Assembly: GCA_964016885.1 (NCBI GenBank)
Contig: OZ024743.1
Coordinates: 73,871,473-73,935,472, forward strand
DNA from: Eledone cirrhosa
Taxonomy: Eukaryota; Mollusca; Cephalopoda; Octopoda; Eledonidae
Reading direction: 5' to 3'
DNA: 64,000 nt
Made by a program: the position numbers and the translations under genes. Positions 1 to 14,247 of this stretch are shown piece by piece. The notes beneath the pieces were generated by a model. The model was not told the DNA's origin, searched no databases, and was given only the letters and a program-made list of their open reading frames with translations. Numbering within the stretch: position 1 is the stretch's first letter; the number at the start of each line of letters is the position of its first letter.

Positions 1-1
1 A

Positions 2-1782
2 CTAACACCTCACACCGACACCACCATTGTAAATATTACCTCGTTTGCCAACACTAAAAATATAAGCAGTAGCAATATTTTAAATTTGTCTCAGGCAGAC
101 AGTCATTTCCCGCCATTACCAATGACTGCAGGTGTTAAAGCCGCCAGCCCCACCCCCACCACAGCGACAACAGAAACAAAAGAAAAGAATAAATTAACTC
201 GTGATATCGAAATGAATTCAACCAAAATGAACTCTTCCACACCGAACACCAGTGACGCCACCACCACCACAACTGAAACTAAAATTAACAATAACAAAAA
301 TAAAGATAACAACAACAGCAACAATGAAATTAAGAAAACTACCCAGAGTTTTGCGAGAGTAGCAAAAACGTGCGAAGCGATCCAGGTAACTCAGGAGGAA
401 TTAGAAGAAGCCAACAGAATGGTAAAGAAAGATGGATACAGGGTCAGCCCCCCCCCTCCCCCGCCTAATAAAATGGAGCATCGGCGCCTATGCACCGTGT
501 CTTATCGGACGATTAACATAAAATCGCGCCGAGTGGAACGGGCATCCGAGTCCCAAATCCAAAAAGCTTTGGGACATGTGTGGGCAAAACAACCCCACAT
601 CAGACGTGGGCAGAAATATGGAACCGTGGACGTGTTCTTTGAAACACCACAGGAAGTAAGAGAACACTCCATGGCCCCATTAAGAAGTGACGACTTCACA
701 CTCGTCCCAAGCTATTGTGGCCAGAGACTCGTGAAGATCAGGGTGACCCACGTTCCACCGGCCATCGAAATTACCTGGCTAATGGCTGCCGTCCTCGCCG
801 ACATGGAGGCCACCACCAAGATAATCGAAATAGCGAAAGAAAAGCAGGAGAACTAGTCCGGATCTGGGATGGAGCTCCTGATCCAAGCGGACCAAAAAAG
901 CATTGAGGAGATCCCAGAGCTAATAGATCTCACTGACGGCAGCCACTACACCGCAATCGTCGAGGGCAGAAGGCGTAGGTGTGTCGTTTGTGGTGAAGGA
1001 ACCCACCTAAGGGCTTTCTGCCTCAGGCTAAAAGGTTGAGGCCACCTCTCTTACCCACCCCAGTGACTCAACCATCAACACCACCAGCAGCAGAGATGGC
1101 AGCAACAACTGTAGCAGCAACAACAGAAGCAACTGTAACAGCAACAACCCCAGCAACAATACCAAAATCAACACCACCACCACCCAACGCACCAGAACTG
1201 GCACCAGCGCCTACACCAGCCACCACGCCACAACCAAAACCAACGCCTGTGGAGGAATTTCCACTCCCCGGCCTATCACAACTGGAGACAGATTGTGACG
1301 ACTAGGAGTGGGAAACGGTATCAGGAAAAAAGAAAAAAAGAAACCAAAAGAGAAAAAATTCTTATCCCTCCTCCTCCCAAAACAAAATACAGAGGGAAAC
1401 AAATAAACTATCAAACAAAAAAGTTAGGACAGATATGCCACAATCCACACTAGCATCACCAACCCCATCACCACAAACACCAACACCACAAAAGTCACCA
1501 AAAAGCGAAACAGAAACAAACCAACAACAAACGCAAACAAAACAAAACAACCAAAACGATACACACTACACAGCATTAAATTTGAACAACAACCAATTGT
1601 TACACTACATCCAACACAACACCAGTATCACAGAAAAAGACTACACAACAACCCAAAAGTTCACACCACCTCCACACATACAAATCACTCGCATCACACA
1701 GAAAACGCACACGACACTAAAACAAAAATTCCCCAAAAGACATCGGAGACTTCCGACAAGCACTCTCCAGGAGGATTTATAA
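2..1782 (+). pseudogene. A1 ORF1, gag-like protein (broken, 5' partial)
   Basis: Nucleic-acid-binding ORF1 protein of a two-ORF LINE. It is open at the left edge in the frame starting at base 2; A2 shows about 17 more N-terminal residues. The order is: low-complexity Thr/Asn-rich N-terminus, a conserved globular block (about 470-840), a CX2CX4HX4C knuckle (CVVCGEGTHLRAFC, about 981-1022), then a long Pro/Thr-rich tail. Lesions seen by comparison with A2 and family B: TAG at 854-856, a frameshift near 1025-1040, a GAG-to-TAG stop at 1303-1305, and an extra A near 1735 that shifts the C-terminus. One knuckle is fewer than the two or three common in R1-, I- or Jockey-type ORF1. Expected role: coating element RNA in a ribonucleoprotein. 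Confidence 0.85.
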
Positions 1783-1892
1783 GGAAATCCTTCCGGAGGA
1801 GGCCACATGCAGTGAAAAGGATTGAGAAACCATCCTTCCTCTACGAGAAGTAAGGTAAGTGGTCTTTTCCATCTTTTCCACTCCATTTCAAC

Positions 1893-4800
1893 ATGACCTC
1901 ACTCAGAATAGGCAGCATAAATGCGCGTGGCTTGGGGTCGTCATGGAAGCAGGGCCACCTGCTCAACGACCTCAGGTCACTAAACATAGATGTAGTGGCC
2001 ATCAGCGAGACCAGAATCTCCAAAGCACGGGCCTTCGCACCGATCTTAGGCGGCTACGATGTGTACGCATCTCCCAGCCGTCCTGGATCGGAGGAGAGTT
2101 GCTGTGCTTTTTCGGAGAGGTTTGGATCTCGCCATATGGGCCATCTTCCTGGACCCAGAAGGTAAGTTGGTGGTGCTGGACGTGACCAGCGGAGACAGGC
2201 AAGCTTTCAGGCTAGTGGCCGTCTATGCCCCAACAGGAGCAGGGCGGCCTGATTTCTTCCGGCGTCTGGAGACCTTTCTTGGAACGTCCCGCTCTTTAGT
2301 GTTAGTGGGCGACTGGAACGGGATCTTAGATGCACGCTCGGACTGTGTGGGATTAGCGGATAGGGGAGGAGGGTGCAAGAGCCTCACCAACCTGCTCAGG
2401 CGTTTTGAACTGCCTGACAGGTACCGATTGGATTTCCCGAATGTGCCAATGTGGACTTGGAGAAATCGTATAGGGTCATCCAGATCATATCGAGATAGAG
2501 TATTTTGTAGGGAAATAGATACGTCTAGCATAGGCTGTCCACCACTCAAGATAGTCAGCTACACGTACCACAAATTCGTGATCTGTGTGCTTGACTTAGA
2601 TAGGCTTCATAGACGAGGACCCGGCTACTGGAAGCTAAATGCGTCCTTACCAGCGCGCAAGGCCTACAGAGACCGGATTAGCGAACTAGTTACGGGCGTT
2701 GACGGGGGCCATCGTCAACAAGTGGTGGTTTGCTCTGAAAAGAGCGATTAGAATAGAGTCCATTTGGTTTAGTAAGGCTTTAGCAATAGAGAAAAATAGA
2801 GCAGAGGGAGAACTAGTTAGAAAATTAGACGAGGCGCTTAGCAAAGGCATCGCCACCGACGTACTTGCGGCGAAATTGGCCCTTGACCTATTCTTCAATG
2901 CAAAGCACGAAGGCTGCGTAGTCAGAGCTAGAGTGCATGCTCTCAGACACGAGGGAACGAAAGCCGTTCAATGGGCCCGAGTAGCGGAGGTACGTCGTGG
3001 CAACAAAGCCACGATCCGGTCTTTGGTGGACCACGACGGGTGCATGCTACTCGATCCCGGGAAAATGTGTGAAGCTTTCCAGCGATACTTCGCCCAGCTG
3101 TTCGGGGGCAGCGGCGGGCCGGATCGAGGGATGGACTTTAGTGTCTACATCGACGGACTGCCGCCGCACTCAGCCACTGAGGCGGAGGGTTGCGAAAGCC
3201 GATAACAGCCGCTGAAGTACGGGAGGCAATGACTGGCTGCACAAGGGGTAAATCGCCAGGTTTGGATGGTCTGCCCTATGAACTTTACGTACAGATGCCA
3301 GACTTGTTCGGAGGCCTCTTGGAGGGCGTCTACTGCAACTGGCAACAGAACGGGAGAATTCCCAGCTCTGTGATCCGAGGAACTGTGGAGCTGCTGAGAA
3401 AGGATCCGAACAAGGGGGATAACATAGATAATTTCAGACCCATAACTGCTAAACACAGAGTTCAAGATTTTGGCCAAGGTGCTGTCAAAGAGGTTGGCGC
3501 TTGTCGTTGGTGGTCTGGTGGGAGAGGCGCAGACATGCACCATTCCCGACAGATCCATCCACGACAACCTCCACCTAATGCGATACATCGTAGAGAGGGT
3601 AGCTAGGGAACCTGGCACGGGTGGGTCCTTGATCAATTTAGATCACTCGAAAACTTTCGATAGGGTCGACCATCGTTACCTAACGGCAGTCCCGAGGGCG
3701 GCTGGCTTTGGGCCCGTCTTCAGAGGCTGGATCGCTGCCATGCATAGCGACATCTGCTCTGTGGTGAGAGTGAACGGTCACCTTTCGGAACCGTTCAACA
3801 TCATGCTCTCGGTCCGCCAAGGATGTCCCCTCTCGTCCCTCTTGTACGTATTGACTCTCGAGCCATTACTGCACAAACTGGTACGTTGAGGGGGGTCCCG
3901 CGCGAAGTAGGATGCGGAAGATCCGTGTCAGCATATGCAGACGATGTCACCGTAGTGGTGTCAAACGCCAAATACATCGAGGCGATCGGCACTACACTAA
4001 GAGAATACGAAGCGGTGACAGGAGCAATGATCAACCAGGAGAAGTTAGTGGGCCTGCAGCTTGGCACGTGGAGAGGCAGGTCCATGCCGTCCAACAGCGT
4101 CGTCGGGCGCTGGACGGACCGGTTAAATTGCTAGGGGTCTGGTTCGGTCTAGACCTCCAGGCGGACAAAAACTGGGACGAGGTGACGAGCAGGGTGGCTT
4201 CTCTCACCCAGAAATGGGCGGAGAAAAGCAATCCCTGAAAGGTCGAGCGGAGGTGGCTAACGCGTACATCGCGTCCGTCATCTACTACCACCTGACCGTC
4301 GTACCTTGTCCTAAGCCCCGCCTGACTGCGCTGGAGCGTTTGCTCTTTCGCATTTTGTGGAAGGGACGTGCTCCGATTGTCAGGCGGTCCATCTGCTGTC
4401 AACACCCGCTACGTGGAGGGCTGGGCATGCCGTGGCTGATGATGCAGAGACACGCGCTCAGGCTACGACATCTCCACCTCTTCCTCGACGGTGATCAGGT
4501 GTGGTCGCCGTTTGCTAGACGCGTCTTTCCCCAGCTCGTCTCCTTGACGGAGCTGCAGTCCTGGTTCAAGCGAAGACCGAGAGGGAGCGCTTGGAGACTG
4601 GAATGTCTTCAGGCGCTCACAGCCCTCGACCAATCGGGCAATGTGATCAGTGGAAACTCCACCTTGGCGTTCTATAGAGGATTAGTGGAGGGGAAGAGCG
4701 ACGACGTACTTGGAGAATTTATAGGCGTCGACGAAAATCAACTAGCCAATCTTTTCGGAAGAACTTTCGGGCTGGGCCTATGGACAACTTCTAGAAATCC

Positions 4801-5288
4801 CTGGCCTGGCAGTGCTACCGAGGAGCTTTGCCAGTTCGGGATAAACTCTACAGGCATGGAGGTGCCGTCAGCCGGGCATGTCCGAGATGCGCGCAGGGTG
4901 ACGAAACCGTCCGGCAAGCACTCTTCAGTGTCCGAGCATTGCTAACTTGTGGGTTTATGTCGAACACCTGTTGTCACGTGTAGGACGGATCCAGCTATCA
5001 GCTGAGTCCATCGTAAGGATTGCCCCGCCCGCCTCCTTTAGCCGGGAAGGGCAGGCAGTTTTTATCTGTCTGGTGGCCATGGCAAAAGAGATAGTATGGT
5101 GGACACGTTTGAAAGGGCTGAAGACGAGCACCTACCTCTTCGGTGATGCCCTGATTAACTTTTTCAAATTTCATTTGAAAAGGAAAATCAGGGTAGAGAG
5201 GGAAGTGCTCTCTTCCCAGCATTTTGTTGAAAGATGGGTGAGAGAAGCAAGTATGGCCCGAGTGAATGGGCCTACTCTGAGTATGTGA
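1893..5288 (+). pseudogene. A1 ORF2, endonuclease-reverse transcriptase (broken)
   Basis: ORF2 normally nicks the target and primes reverse transcription from the nick. It starts at ATG 1893, shortly after ORF1, reading MTSLRIGSINARGLG. Endonuclease signatures are visible in pieces: INARG, the glutamate of ISETRIS, and GDWNG. The terminal SDH seen in family B is TYH here, so a catalytic Asp is lost. RT motif A is FDRVDHRYL, motif B is RQGCPLSSLLY, and motif C is YADDV (about 3934-3948). The region after RT carries LLGVWFG and LERLLFRILW. The C-terminal CCHC block seen in B copies is frame-broken here, and the tail 4947-5288 is again open. At least six frame changes break the ORF. The family would encode roughly 1,130 residues. 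Confidence 0.88.
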
Positions 5289-5540
5289 CTGTAAATTAAA
5301 GGTGGAAAACTGGGAGAGGGCACTTGGCTTGGTGGCCAGGTTCCCTGTGGCTTTTAATGGGCTTTCTCCACAAATGTCCCTCGGAAGTCTCCCCCCTATT
5401 GGGGAATCTTTTCATTGTTATCTTTTGTTACATCCTCTGTTTTTTGTGTTTTTACACGCAGAAATGCCCATTTGTCCTGTATTGTCCTGTACTGTCCTTA
5501 ATGTCTACTTTATGTAAACCCTTGTGGTTAATAAAGAAAG

Positions 5541-5541
<1 letters not shown>

Positions 5542-5592
<51 letters not shown>
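5542..5592 (+). repeat. (ATT)n array between A1 and C1
   Basis: About 17 perfect ATT units. The left edge is the 3' end of A1 (sense +). The right edge is the 3' end of C1 (sense -, where it reads TAA). One array therefore serves as the 3' flank of two different LINE families on opposite strands. Confidence 0.97.
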
Positions 5593-5594
<2 letters not shown>

Positions 5595-7017
5595 AGTTGC
5601 ATTTATCTTGCTTTATGTTCATACGAGTTATCACCAAGTCACAACCAGTGACCTCAAGAGACAACAAGGTCCGCCATGTTCAAGAAAGAACATACATATT
5701 CACACATGCATCTTTAGTGTTTAGACTTGTGATGTACTTATATTGACAGAATCTTCCTTAGTATATGGGCAGTTCCCATTAGTACTATCTTTTGTATTTC
5801 TCCTATACGCGGGTTTCCTGAGATTTGCGATATGTAATCATTAGACCCCTTAGGTATCATTCCCAGAGCGCCTACAACCACTGGTATTGTTTTAGTTCTC
5901 AATTTCCACATTTTTCCAATTTCTATCTCCAGGTCCTTATACTTGCTCAATTTTTCAAATGTTTTTATAGATACATTCTTATCTATTGGAACAGACAGAT
6001 CAATTAGCAGGCATACCCTCTTTTGAAAGTCTTTCAATATTATATCAGGTCTGTTTGCATCTATTTTTCGGTCTGTTTGGATGCTAAAGTTCCACAAGAT
6101 TGAGATGTGATCTTTTTCAAGTATGGGAGGTGGTTGATGCTCCCACCAATTCTTTTGATGGGGCAGGTGAAAATGCTTACACATTATCCAATGTATGTAT
6201 TGTGCAGCTCTGTCATGCCTGTTTAGGTATTCGGTTGGAGCTATAGGACTGCACATTGAAATTATATGGTCAACGGTCTCTGCTTGTTTTTTGCATACAC
6301 GGCATAATGGGCTGCACCCATTTTTTATTATGTTGGCTTGGTAATTTTTTGTTGGCAGACACTGATCTTGTGCCGATATAATCAGTCCTTCAGTCTCCGA
6401 TTTCAGTCCAGAGGATGCCAACCACTGATGGGTTAAAGTTTTGTCAACATCAGGATTGTTAGCTCGCTCTGGGTATTTTCCATACAGAGGCTTTTCTTGC
6501 CATTTCTTAGCCAGTTTCTGTAGCAGTTCTTTCTTTGCAGTTACTTTTACCTGCTTTGCTTTTTCTGTGTTTTCCATTTCAGCAGTAAACGGGACTTCTG
6601 AAATTTGTAGTCCATTACTGTATCTTTGTGCATCTTTTGTAATGGAATATGATCTTTTGATGCTTTCGTGTTTCAAAACGAGTTTGATCATCCAATCATG
6701 TGATTCCCTTAGATATGTAGATAATCCAATTGTTGCAGTTTTCAACGCAATGTCTAACTGGATTAACCCACGTCCTCCTTTCCTAGGGAGATATATTCTA
6801 TCTATATCTGCCTTAGGGTGATGCATTCTGTGCATGGTTAAGAATTTTCGAATTTTTGCATCGAGCCTACGGATCTCTGTGCTTGACCAGTTGATGACAT
6901 TGTAACTCTAGGTTACTACTGGTATGGCAAGCGTGTTTATGGCATCGATCCTATTCCTTGCATTCAATTCCGTTCTTAAGATTGCTCTTACTCTGCGGTA
7001 ACATTCCTTCCTTATCC
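5593..7017 (-). pseudogene. Family C LINE, copy C1: 5'-truncated RT tail and restriction-like endonuclease (R4/Dong-like)
   Basis: 3' part of a single-ORF LINE. The open frame 6835-5738 reads from the post-RT region (MHRMHHPKADIDRIYLPRK) to the C-terminus. A CX2CX8HX4C finger (CRVCKKQAETVDHIISMC) is followed by a PD-(D/E)XK-like restriction-like endonuclease core (NRPDIILKD, then VCLLIDLSVP). This finger-plus-endonuclease arrangement is that of R2/R4-type elements. Upstream, between 6836 and 7017, the frame continues with one TAG (in the VVT*SYN context; C3 reads TYSYN). The copy is 5'-truncated exactly where an (ATT)n array starts. The 3' UTR ends AAATGCAACTGT and then (AAT)n in the sense direction. 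It is nearly identical to C3. Confidence 0.9.

Positions 7018-7081
<64 letters not shown>
7018..7081 (+). repeat. (ATT)n array between C1 and B1
   Basis: About 21 ATT units. The left edge is the truncated 5' end of C1 (minus sense) and the right edge is the truncated 5' end of B1 (plus sense). Confidence 0.97.
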
Positions 7082-7082
<1 letters not shown>

Positions 7083-8241
7083 CTTCATGTGGATAAGAAT
7101 TTGGACGCGGTGACGTGGAGGGATGGTCATGCTGTGGCTAATGATGCGCAGACATGCGCTGAAGCTGCGGCATCTCCAGATATTCTGCCTAAATGGTGAA
7201 CAGGTGTGGTCGCCATTTGTCAGACAGGCCTTTCCCCAGTTCGTCTCTTTGACTGAGCTGCAGTCAAGAAGAGACAGAGACTGGGTGACTGGCATCTGGA
7301 ATGTTGCCAGGCATTCACTTCCCTCTACCAGGCGGGCAATGCGGTCAGTGGAACTTCTACTCTCGAGTTCTATACAGGATTAGTGGTGGGAAAGTGCGAT
7401 GACGCACCCGGAGAGGCTCTGGGAGTCGATGAAGTCGAACTAACCAGTCTATTCCGGAGGACTTTTGAGCTGGGGACAATGGATAATTTCCAAAAATCCC
7501 TCACTTGGTAATGCTACCGGGGGGCACTGACGGTTCGAGATAAACTTTACAGGCACAGAAGTTCTGTCAGACGGACCTGCCCGAGATGCGCGCAAAGCGA
7601 CGAAACCGTTCTGCACGCACTCGTCCAGTGTCTGTGCATTAGTGACTTGTGGAGTTATGTCGAACAACTGTTGTCGCGTGTAGAACAGATCCGGCTATCG
7701 GCCGAGTCCATAGTGAAGATCAACCCGCCACCTTCTTTTGGCCAGGAAGAGCAGGCATTTTTTATCTGTCTGGTGGCAATAGCGAAAGAGGTTGTATGGT
7801 TGACCAGGTTGAAACGATTGGAGACAGACACTTTTCTCTTCGGCCAATCCCTCATCAACTTTTTCAAGTTTCACCTGGAAAGGAAGGTGGGGGTGGAGAG
7901 AGAAGTCCCCCCCCCCAATACATTTTCTGAAAGGTGAATGTGGCGAGAATGGCTCGTGTTAGTGGGCCTACTCTGATCATGCGCCTGCAGGTTGGTGAAT
8001 TTGAGGAGAGGGTTGCCCTTCCCGGGTGCTCTCAAACGTCGGGTGGTTCATGATTGGTGGGGTATCTGAGTCAACCCTGGGTGGTTATCCCCCCCTATTG
8101 GGGAATTTTTCATTGTTCTATTTTTCTTGTTATTTTGTTACTGTTATTTATATTTTTACACGTTTTATATGTAAGCCTCCACTGTCCCTGTCTAGTGTAT
8201 CGTCCCCCATATGTTGGCCCTTGTGGCCAATAAATGAAACC
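7082..8241 (+). pseudogene. Family B LINE, copy B1: 5'-truncated 3' end of ORF2
   Basis: Matches the last third of family B ORF2 and its 3' UTR. Frames are visible at 7123-7383 (WLMMRRHALKLRHLQIF) and 7647-7937 (C-terminal tail). The CCHC block is readable near 7577-7625 (CPRCAQSDETVLHAL) in a third frame. Compared with B3, about 230 bp are missing right after the start: GTGACG joins directly to TGGAGGG near 7110, with an ACG microhomology. The 3' end CCCTTGTGGCCAATAAATGAAACC runs straight into (ATT)n. Several frameshifts make it a dead fragment. Confidence 0.9.
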
Positions 8242-8268
8242 ATTATTATTGTTGTTGTTGTTGTTGTT
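8242..8268 (+). repeat. (ATT)3(GTT)6 tail of B1
   Basis: Short ATT run that turns into GTT units directly after the B1 3' end. It marks the right end of the first LINE chain. Confidence 0.9.
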
Positions 8269-9340
<1,072 letters not shown>

Positions 9341-9530
9341 AGGGTTGTGGATTGGGACTATCAGTAGAGCGTTGGACAACATGATTTGTGGCATAGAGTT
9401 ATGGCACTTTACGGTCTGAGTTCTGACGAGGGTGGCTTTGCCTTTCATCCTTATGAGATCGATAACATTAAGCACCATTAATGCACTGAGGTCGATTTAA
9501 TCGACTTTCCCCTACTTTAAATCAGAAACC
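9341..9530 (+). mobile_element. tRNA-derived SINE (octopus type)
   Basis: Begins GGGTTGTGGATTGGGACTATC, a decayed tRNA-like head with the common GGCGGTGGATTGGCAGTATC pattern. It contains CTGAGTTCTGACGAGG in place of the B box TTCAAATCCCGCCGAGG, then TTTGCCTTTCATCCTTATG and GTCGATTTAATCGACTT, and ends near AAATCAGAAACC. It is a diverged but nearly full-length copy. Confidence 0.85.
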
Positions 9531-9952
9531 ATCATGTATATCATTATATGTCGCTGCAACTACGATCAAAATTATTTCAGAAATAGTTGTGACTGATGTT
9601 ATATTAAACTCTTCATTTTTCCACATGCACATATGAGAATCTTGCTGAAGTGTCGCAATTAGCCCGGATTGCGTAACATTTGCCGATATTTGGCAATCCT
9701 CTGCATATACCGTATCTAAAAGATGTTATAGGTGGATGATTACTATAAAAAGGAATTACGTCTAGAGGTTGATCAGTGTAACCAATACCTGAATACTACA
9801 ATAAAACTTACGAACTAATTCTGTCCACTCTGTAATGTAACGAGCAGCCTATCAACCTATCAACTGTACACTTGTTATCTCATTGAGCGTGTGAGCTATG
9901 ACCGGCGGTCACTAAAATATATTCGGTGATTTCCGTAATCAATCAATCGCTC
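9531..9952. other. Intergenic, nothing recognised
   Basis: AT-rich single-copy-looking sequence. I found no coding potential, inverted repeat or element end. Confidence 0.6.
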
Positions 9953-10891
<939 letters not shown>

Positions 10892-10892
10892 T

Positions 10893-10895
<3 letters not shown>

Positions 10896-10935
<40 letters not shown>

Positions 10936-11050
10936 ATTCCTTCCTCCTCTAACTCTTTATCTTCTATTCTAACGCTATTTTCTGATGAAGGACTAGTATC
11001 CGAAATGTTAAGACTATTTTCCAGCTATTTCAAGCGTTAAACTAATATAT
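10896..11050 (+). other. (AT)n followed by a 120-bp unit with a hammerhead-like core
   Basis: (AT)n at 10896-10931 is followed by a short unit containing CTGATGA (10982-10988), GGA..TCC as a 3-bp stem, and GAAA (11002-11005). It is not homologous to element G outside this motif. I cannot say what element it belongs to. Confidence 0.4.
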
Positions 11051-11096
11051 TTTTTCAATGTATTGTGTTGTTTGCAATGCTATTTCTGTTTACCAT

Positions 11097-11304
<208 letters not shown>

Positions 11305-11713
11305 AAACAAATAAATAAATGAACATAAACACACACACACACCCGGATGTGGCGCATGCGCAGACTGAGCACACAACACACACACAGAAACAAAATGGCG
11401 TAGGACAGAACAAAGGAGAGGCACAGAAACAAAGAAAGGAATCCCCAGTCCCTGAAGAGGTCACAGAGTGTGTGACTAAAGAACTATGACAATATATAAA
11501 CAACTATCTGGTTGTGGAACCAACCAACCAACCAGAAATTTATAAATTTATAAATTTATTATAAATTTATTATAATAAATTGAAGTGAAAGCAACTGGTG
11601 CGTGTGTTTCTTATTGGCAACATGACCCTCCCAAAGTATAACAATATCGGTTTCAACACACGATTTCATATAAAGAATCTTGCTAAACAAATTCAGAAAC
11701 GAAATATATATAA

Positions 11714-11767
<54 letters not shown>

Positions 11768-12006
11768 TCCGCGAGAATCGCATTTCGGCGGGTAGAAAAA
11801 GCGAACGTAACGCAAATTCCGAGTCATGCTGGCAAGCACTCCATGGGCTAAAAAAGAGCAGAGCAATAAACATAGGTTATAAAGGCCATACAAACTGAGA
11901 AGAGTAGTCAAGAAGCCATTAACCACCTAAGCCAAAAAAACAAATCAAGCTAAACAGGTCAGACAAAATAAATGACATATTCATATATATATATATATAT
12001 ACATAT

Positions 12007-12038
<32 letters not shown>

Positions 12039-13239
12039 CAAACCTGGACCCTTTGAATTTTTGGTAAAATCCAGTACAGGGTTTCTGTGACACCTAAATC
12101 AATAATACTGTCTGCTTAAAGCAATAAGCTTTTGATATAATGATCAACGAAGAATATCATGTTATCAACAGGTATTTTGTTCTGCGCCAGTGTTCTGGAT
12201 GACACAGTCTTTTGTAAAAGCACATGCGTAACTCACAAGGGAAAACCCCCAGATTTTTGCGAATGAATTCAGTATGTGTAAATCCATGCAAAAAAAAAAA
12301 AAAAATTGCATAAATAGCACAAATCGAATAAGCTCTCGACCGGGTAGTTTTTAAAATAAACTTATGCAATTAATCTGTTAATATATATATATATATAAAT
12401 ATATATAATATATATGTTAATTATGACTATAACTACAGAGCGACAATATCCAATTGATATCAATAGAATTTTTTATAGATAAAAACCAGTTGGATGTTCA
12501 GGACGATTTGAGCCTAGTAAATCCAATAGTGAGCCAGGACACAATTTTTTATGTCATTGAAGTTGTATTCTATCCATTATTGGTCTTATTAGTCATTTCC
12601 TTTTCATTACAAGTATTTTACGTGCATACGTAAACAGCCACCAGCCACTGATTGCTGGCCAGCTTAGATATGGGTAAGCTTTGTGTATACCACGTTTTCT
12701 AGGTTCTTTCTGACCAGCAGATGAGCAGTGCTATGCTCGGAAAGGGCTGCTCAGTCACTTAGTGTGCTGCCTAGTTGTGCCGTTGCCAATTTTTGAACGA
12801 TCAGTATCCTAAGTCACTTACGTGTAGGTTTTCTACTACGTACTTCCAGCTTGTTGGGTCTGTACTCATCACAGCTCTCCTCATCACCGCAAATCTTTTG
12901 AATGAAACATTCTGTCATCCGGCAACAGTTTAAGATGTTACTGTGTGTGAATTAGATTTTAATGGACATGGCTTACATAGAACCGCACCAAGTTTTCCGA
13001 TAAAACCAGCCTGTGGCCAATCTATGTTGGGTCGACCAGCAACTGATTCATCTTCAGGTTTTCTACCACTTTCCTTCTAACTTCCTCAGCACTTTGCTAA
13101 GTTTTGTTTGTCTAAAATGTCACTCCACTCACTTAGCTAGTTTGGTGGGATGCCAAGTTTAGTGCCGAGGATCCGACCGTCTAACACGATGTACTGAGTT
13201 ATATGTTACCTGTAGCGCTCGAGATCGACTTGAAACACA
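11305..13239. other. Intergenic, no gene seen; several short AT tracts
   Basis: AT tracts lie at about 11714-11763, 11981-12036 and 12381-12415. (CCAA)n is at 11520-11533, followed by the repeats AATTTATAAATTTATAAATTTATTATAAATTTATT (11537-11571). An A-run lies at 12289-12305. The stretch 12580-13200 has more balanced base composition than its surroundings, but I recognise no protein or element end in it. Confidence 0.6.
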
Positions 13240-13474
<235 letters not shown>

Positions 13475-13476
13475 GT

Positions 13477-13525
13477 ATATACCGTATGTTTAATTAAAAA
13501 CATTTTAATTAAACATACGGTATAT
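13477..13525. repeat. Perfect 23-bp hairpin
   Basis: Arms 13477-13499 and 13503-13525 are exact inverted repeats (core ACCGTATGTTTAATTAAAA) around a 3-nt loop. It sits just outside a TA microsatellite and is not part of a recognised element. Confidence 0.95.
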
Positions 13526-13613
13526 TGCCAAATATACTATACATACATTCATGTATACATCGCTATTTCAGAGCACCAATCCTAATACCATATATATATA
13601 TATATATATATAT

Positions 13614-14071
13614 AAAATAATTAAGTAAAATATGTAAAATTTGGCTTCGTTTATTATAAATTATAGATATACTGCTATATATATTTCGGTGACAGCCATC
13701 ATTGGCTGTGACCTCTTCAGGCAGTTCGAATTGGTGTGGGAAAGACAGGTACACATGTTGTTGGAGTGTGTTTCACTCCGTCAATACATCGATATGTCCA
13801 GCTCCTGGTTGTGTTGTTATTTCTCTGAGGAACTGGAAACATGATTCCAGTTCCTCAGAGGAATAACAACACAACCAGGAGCTGGACATATCGGAGTATT
13901 GACGGAGCAAAACACACTTCAACAACATGTGTAGCTCTCTTTCCCACACCAATTCGGACTGCCTGAAGACGTCACAGCCAATGATTAACTGTCACCGAAA
14001 TATATATAGCAGTATATCTATAATTTATAATAAACGAAGCCAAATTTGATATATTTCACTTAATTATTTTA
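13614..14071. mobile_element. Foldback element H (about 225-bp inverted arms, 8-nt centre)
   Basis: Left arm about 13614-13843 and right arm about 13852-14071, joined by ACATGATT. The arms match over most of their length (GGAACTGGAA / TTCCAGTTCC next to the centre; TTTGGCTTCGTTTATTATAAAT / ATTTATAATAAACGAAGCCAAA outside), with small indels. No coding region. Each arm carries a CTGAAGA-hairpin-GAAA motif: 13684-13720 on the minus strand in the left arm and 13963-14000 on the plus strand in the right arm. Confidence 0.88.
13684..13720 (-). ncRNA. Hammerhead-like core in element H, left arm
   Basis: Read on the minus strand: CTGAAGA, then a 26-nt hairpin GGTCACAGCC-AATGAT-GGCTGTCACC (10-bp stem, one mismatch) that abuts GAAA exactly. 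This fits CUGANGA, stem II, GAAA. Downstream, TATATATAGCAGTATATC could give a stem III and an ATC cleavage triplet. I see no convincing stem I. Confidence 0.4.
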
Positions 14072-14165
14072 CATTACTCCGGTGTAAACCAACCAACCTG
14101 GGTACTTCGTCGAGTGCTCCAATCTGCATACTGAGGTGTCGGTAAACAACCAACATATACACAAA

Positions 14166-14167
<2 letters not shown>

Positions 14168-14245
<78 letters not shown>
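14168..14245. repeat. (TA)n microsatellite
   Basis: About 37 TA units next to the (ATC/GAT)-rich 3' tail of the following LINE. Confidence 0.97.

Positions 14246-14247
<2 letters not shown>

Larger units (their letters stand above)
1..5541 (+). mobile_element. Family A LINE, copy A1 (Tx1-like, 5' end outside window)
   Basis: Non-LTR retrotransposon that enters the window inside ORF1 and runs through ORF2 to its 3' end. The 3' UTR (5289-5541) ends CCCTTGTGG..AATAAAGAAA directly before an (ATT)n array. Families B and E share the CCCTTGTGG..AATAAA ending, so it is probably the 3' end recognised by the reverse transcriptase together with a polyadenylation signal. The order gag-like ORF1, apurinic-type endonuclease, RT and C-terminal CCHC, plus the LLGVWFG and GRAEVANAYIASVIYY blocks, resembles the L1/Tx1 group; that clade call is from memory. 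Both ORFs carry stops and frameshifts, so the copy is dead. The sister copy A2 supplies the missing 5' end. Confidence 0.93.

Noticed and set aside
5452..5667. Frames with NNNN or IIII runs, also at 15877, 16496 and 30614
   Set aside because: Translations of TAA/ATT arrays joined to LINE 3' UTR sequence on the wrong or right strand.
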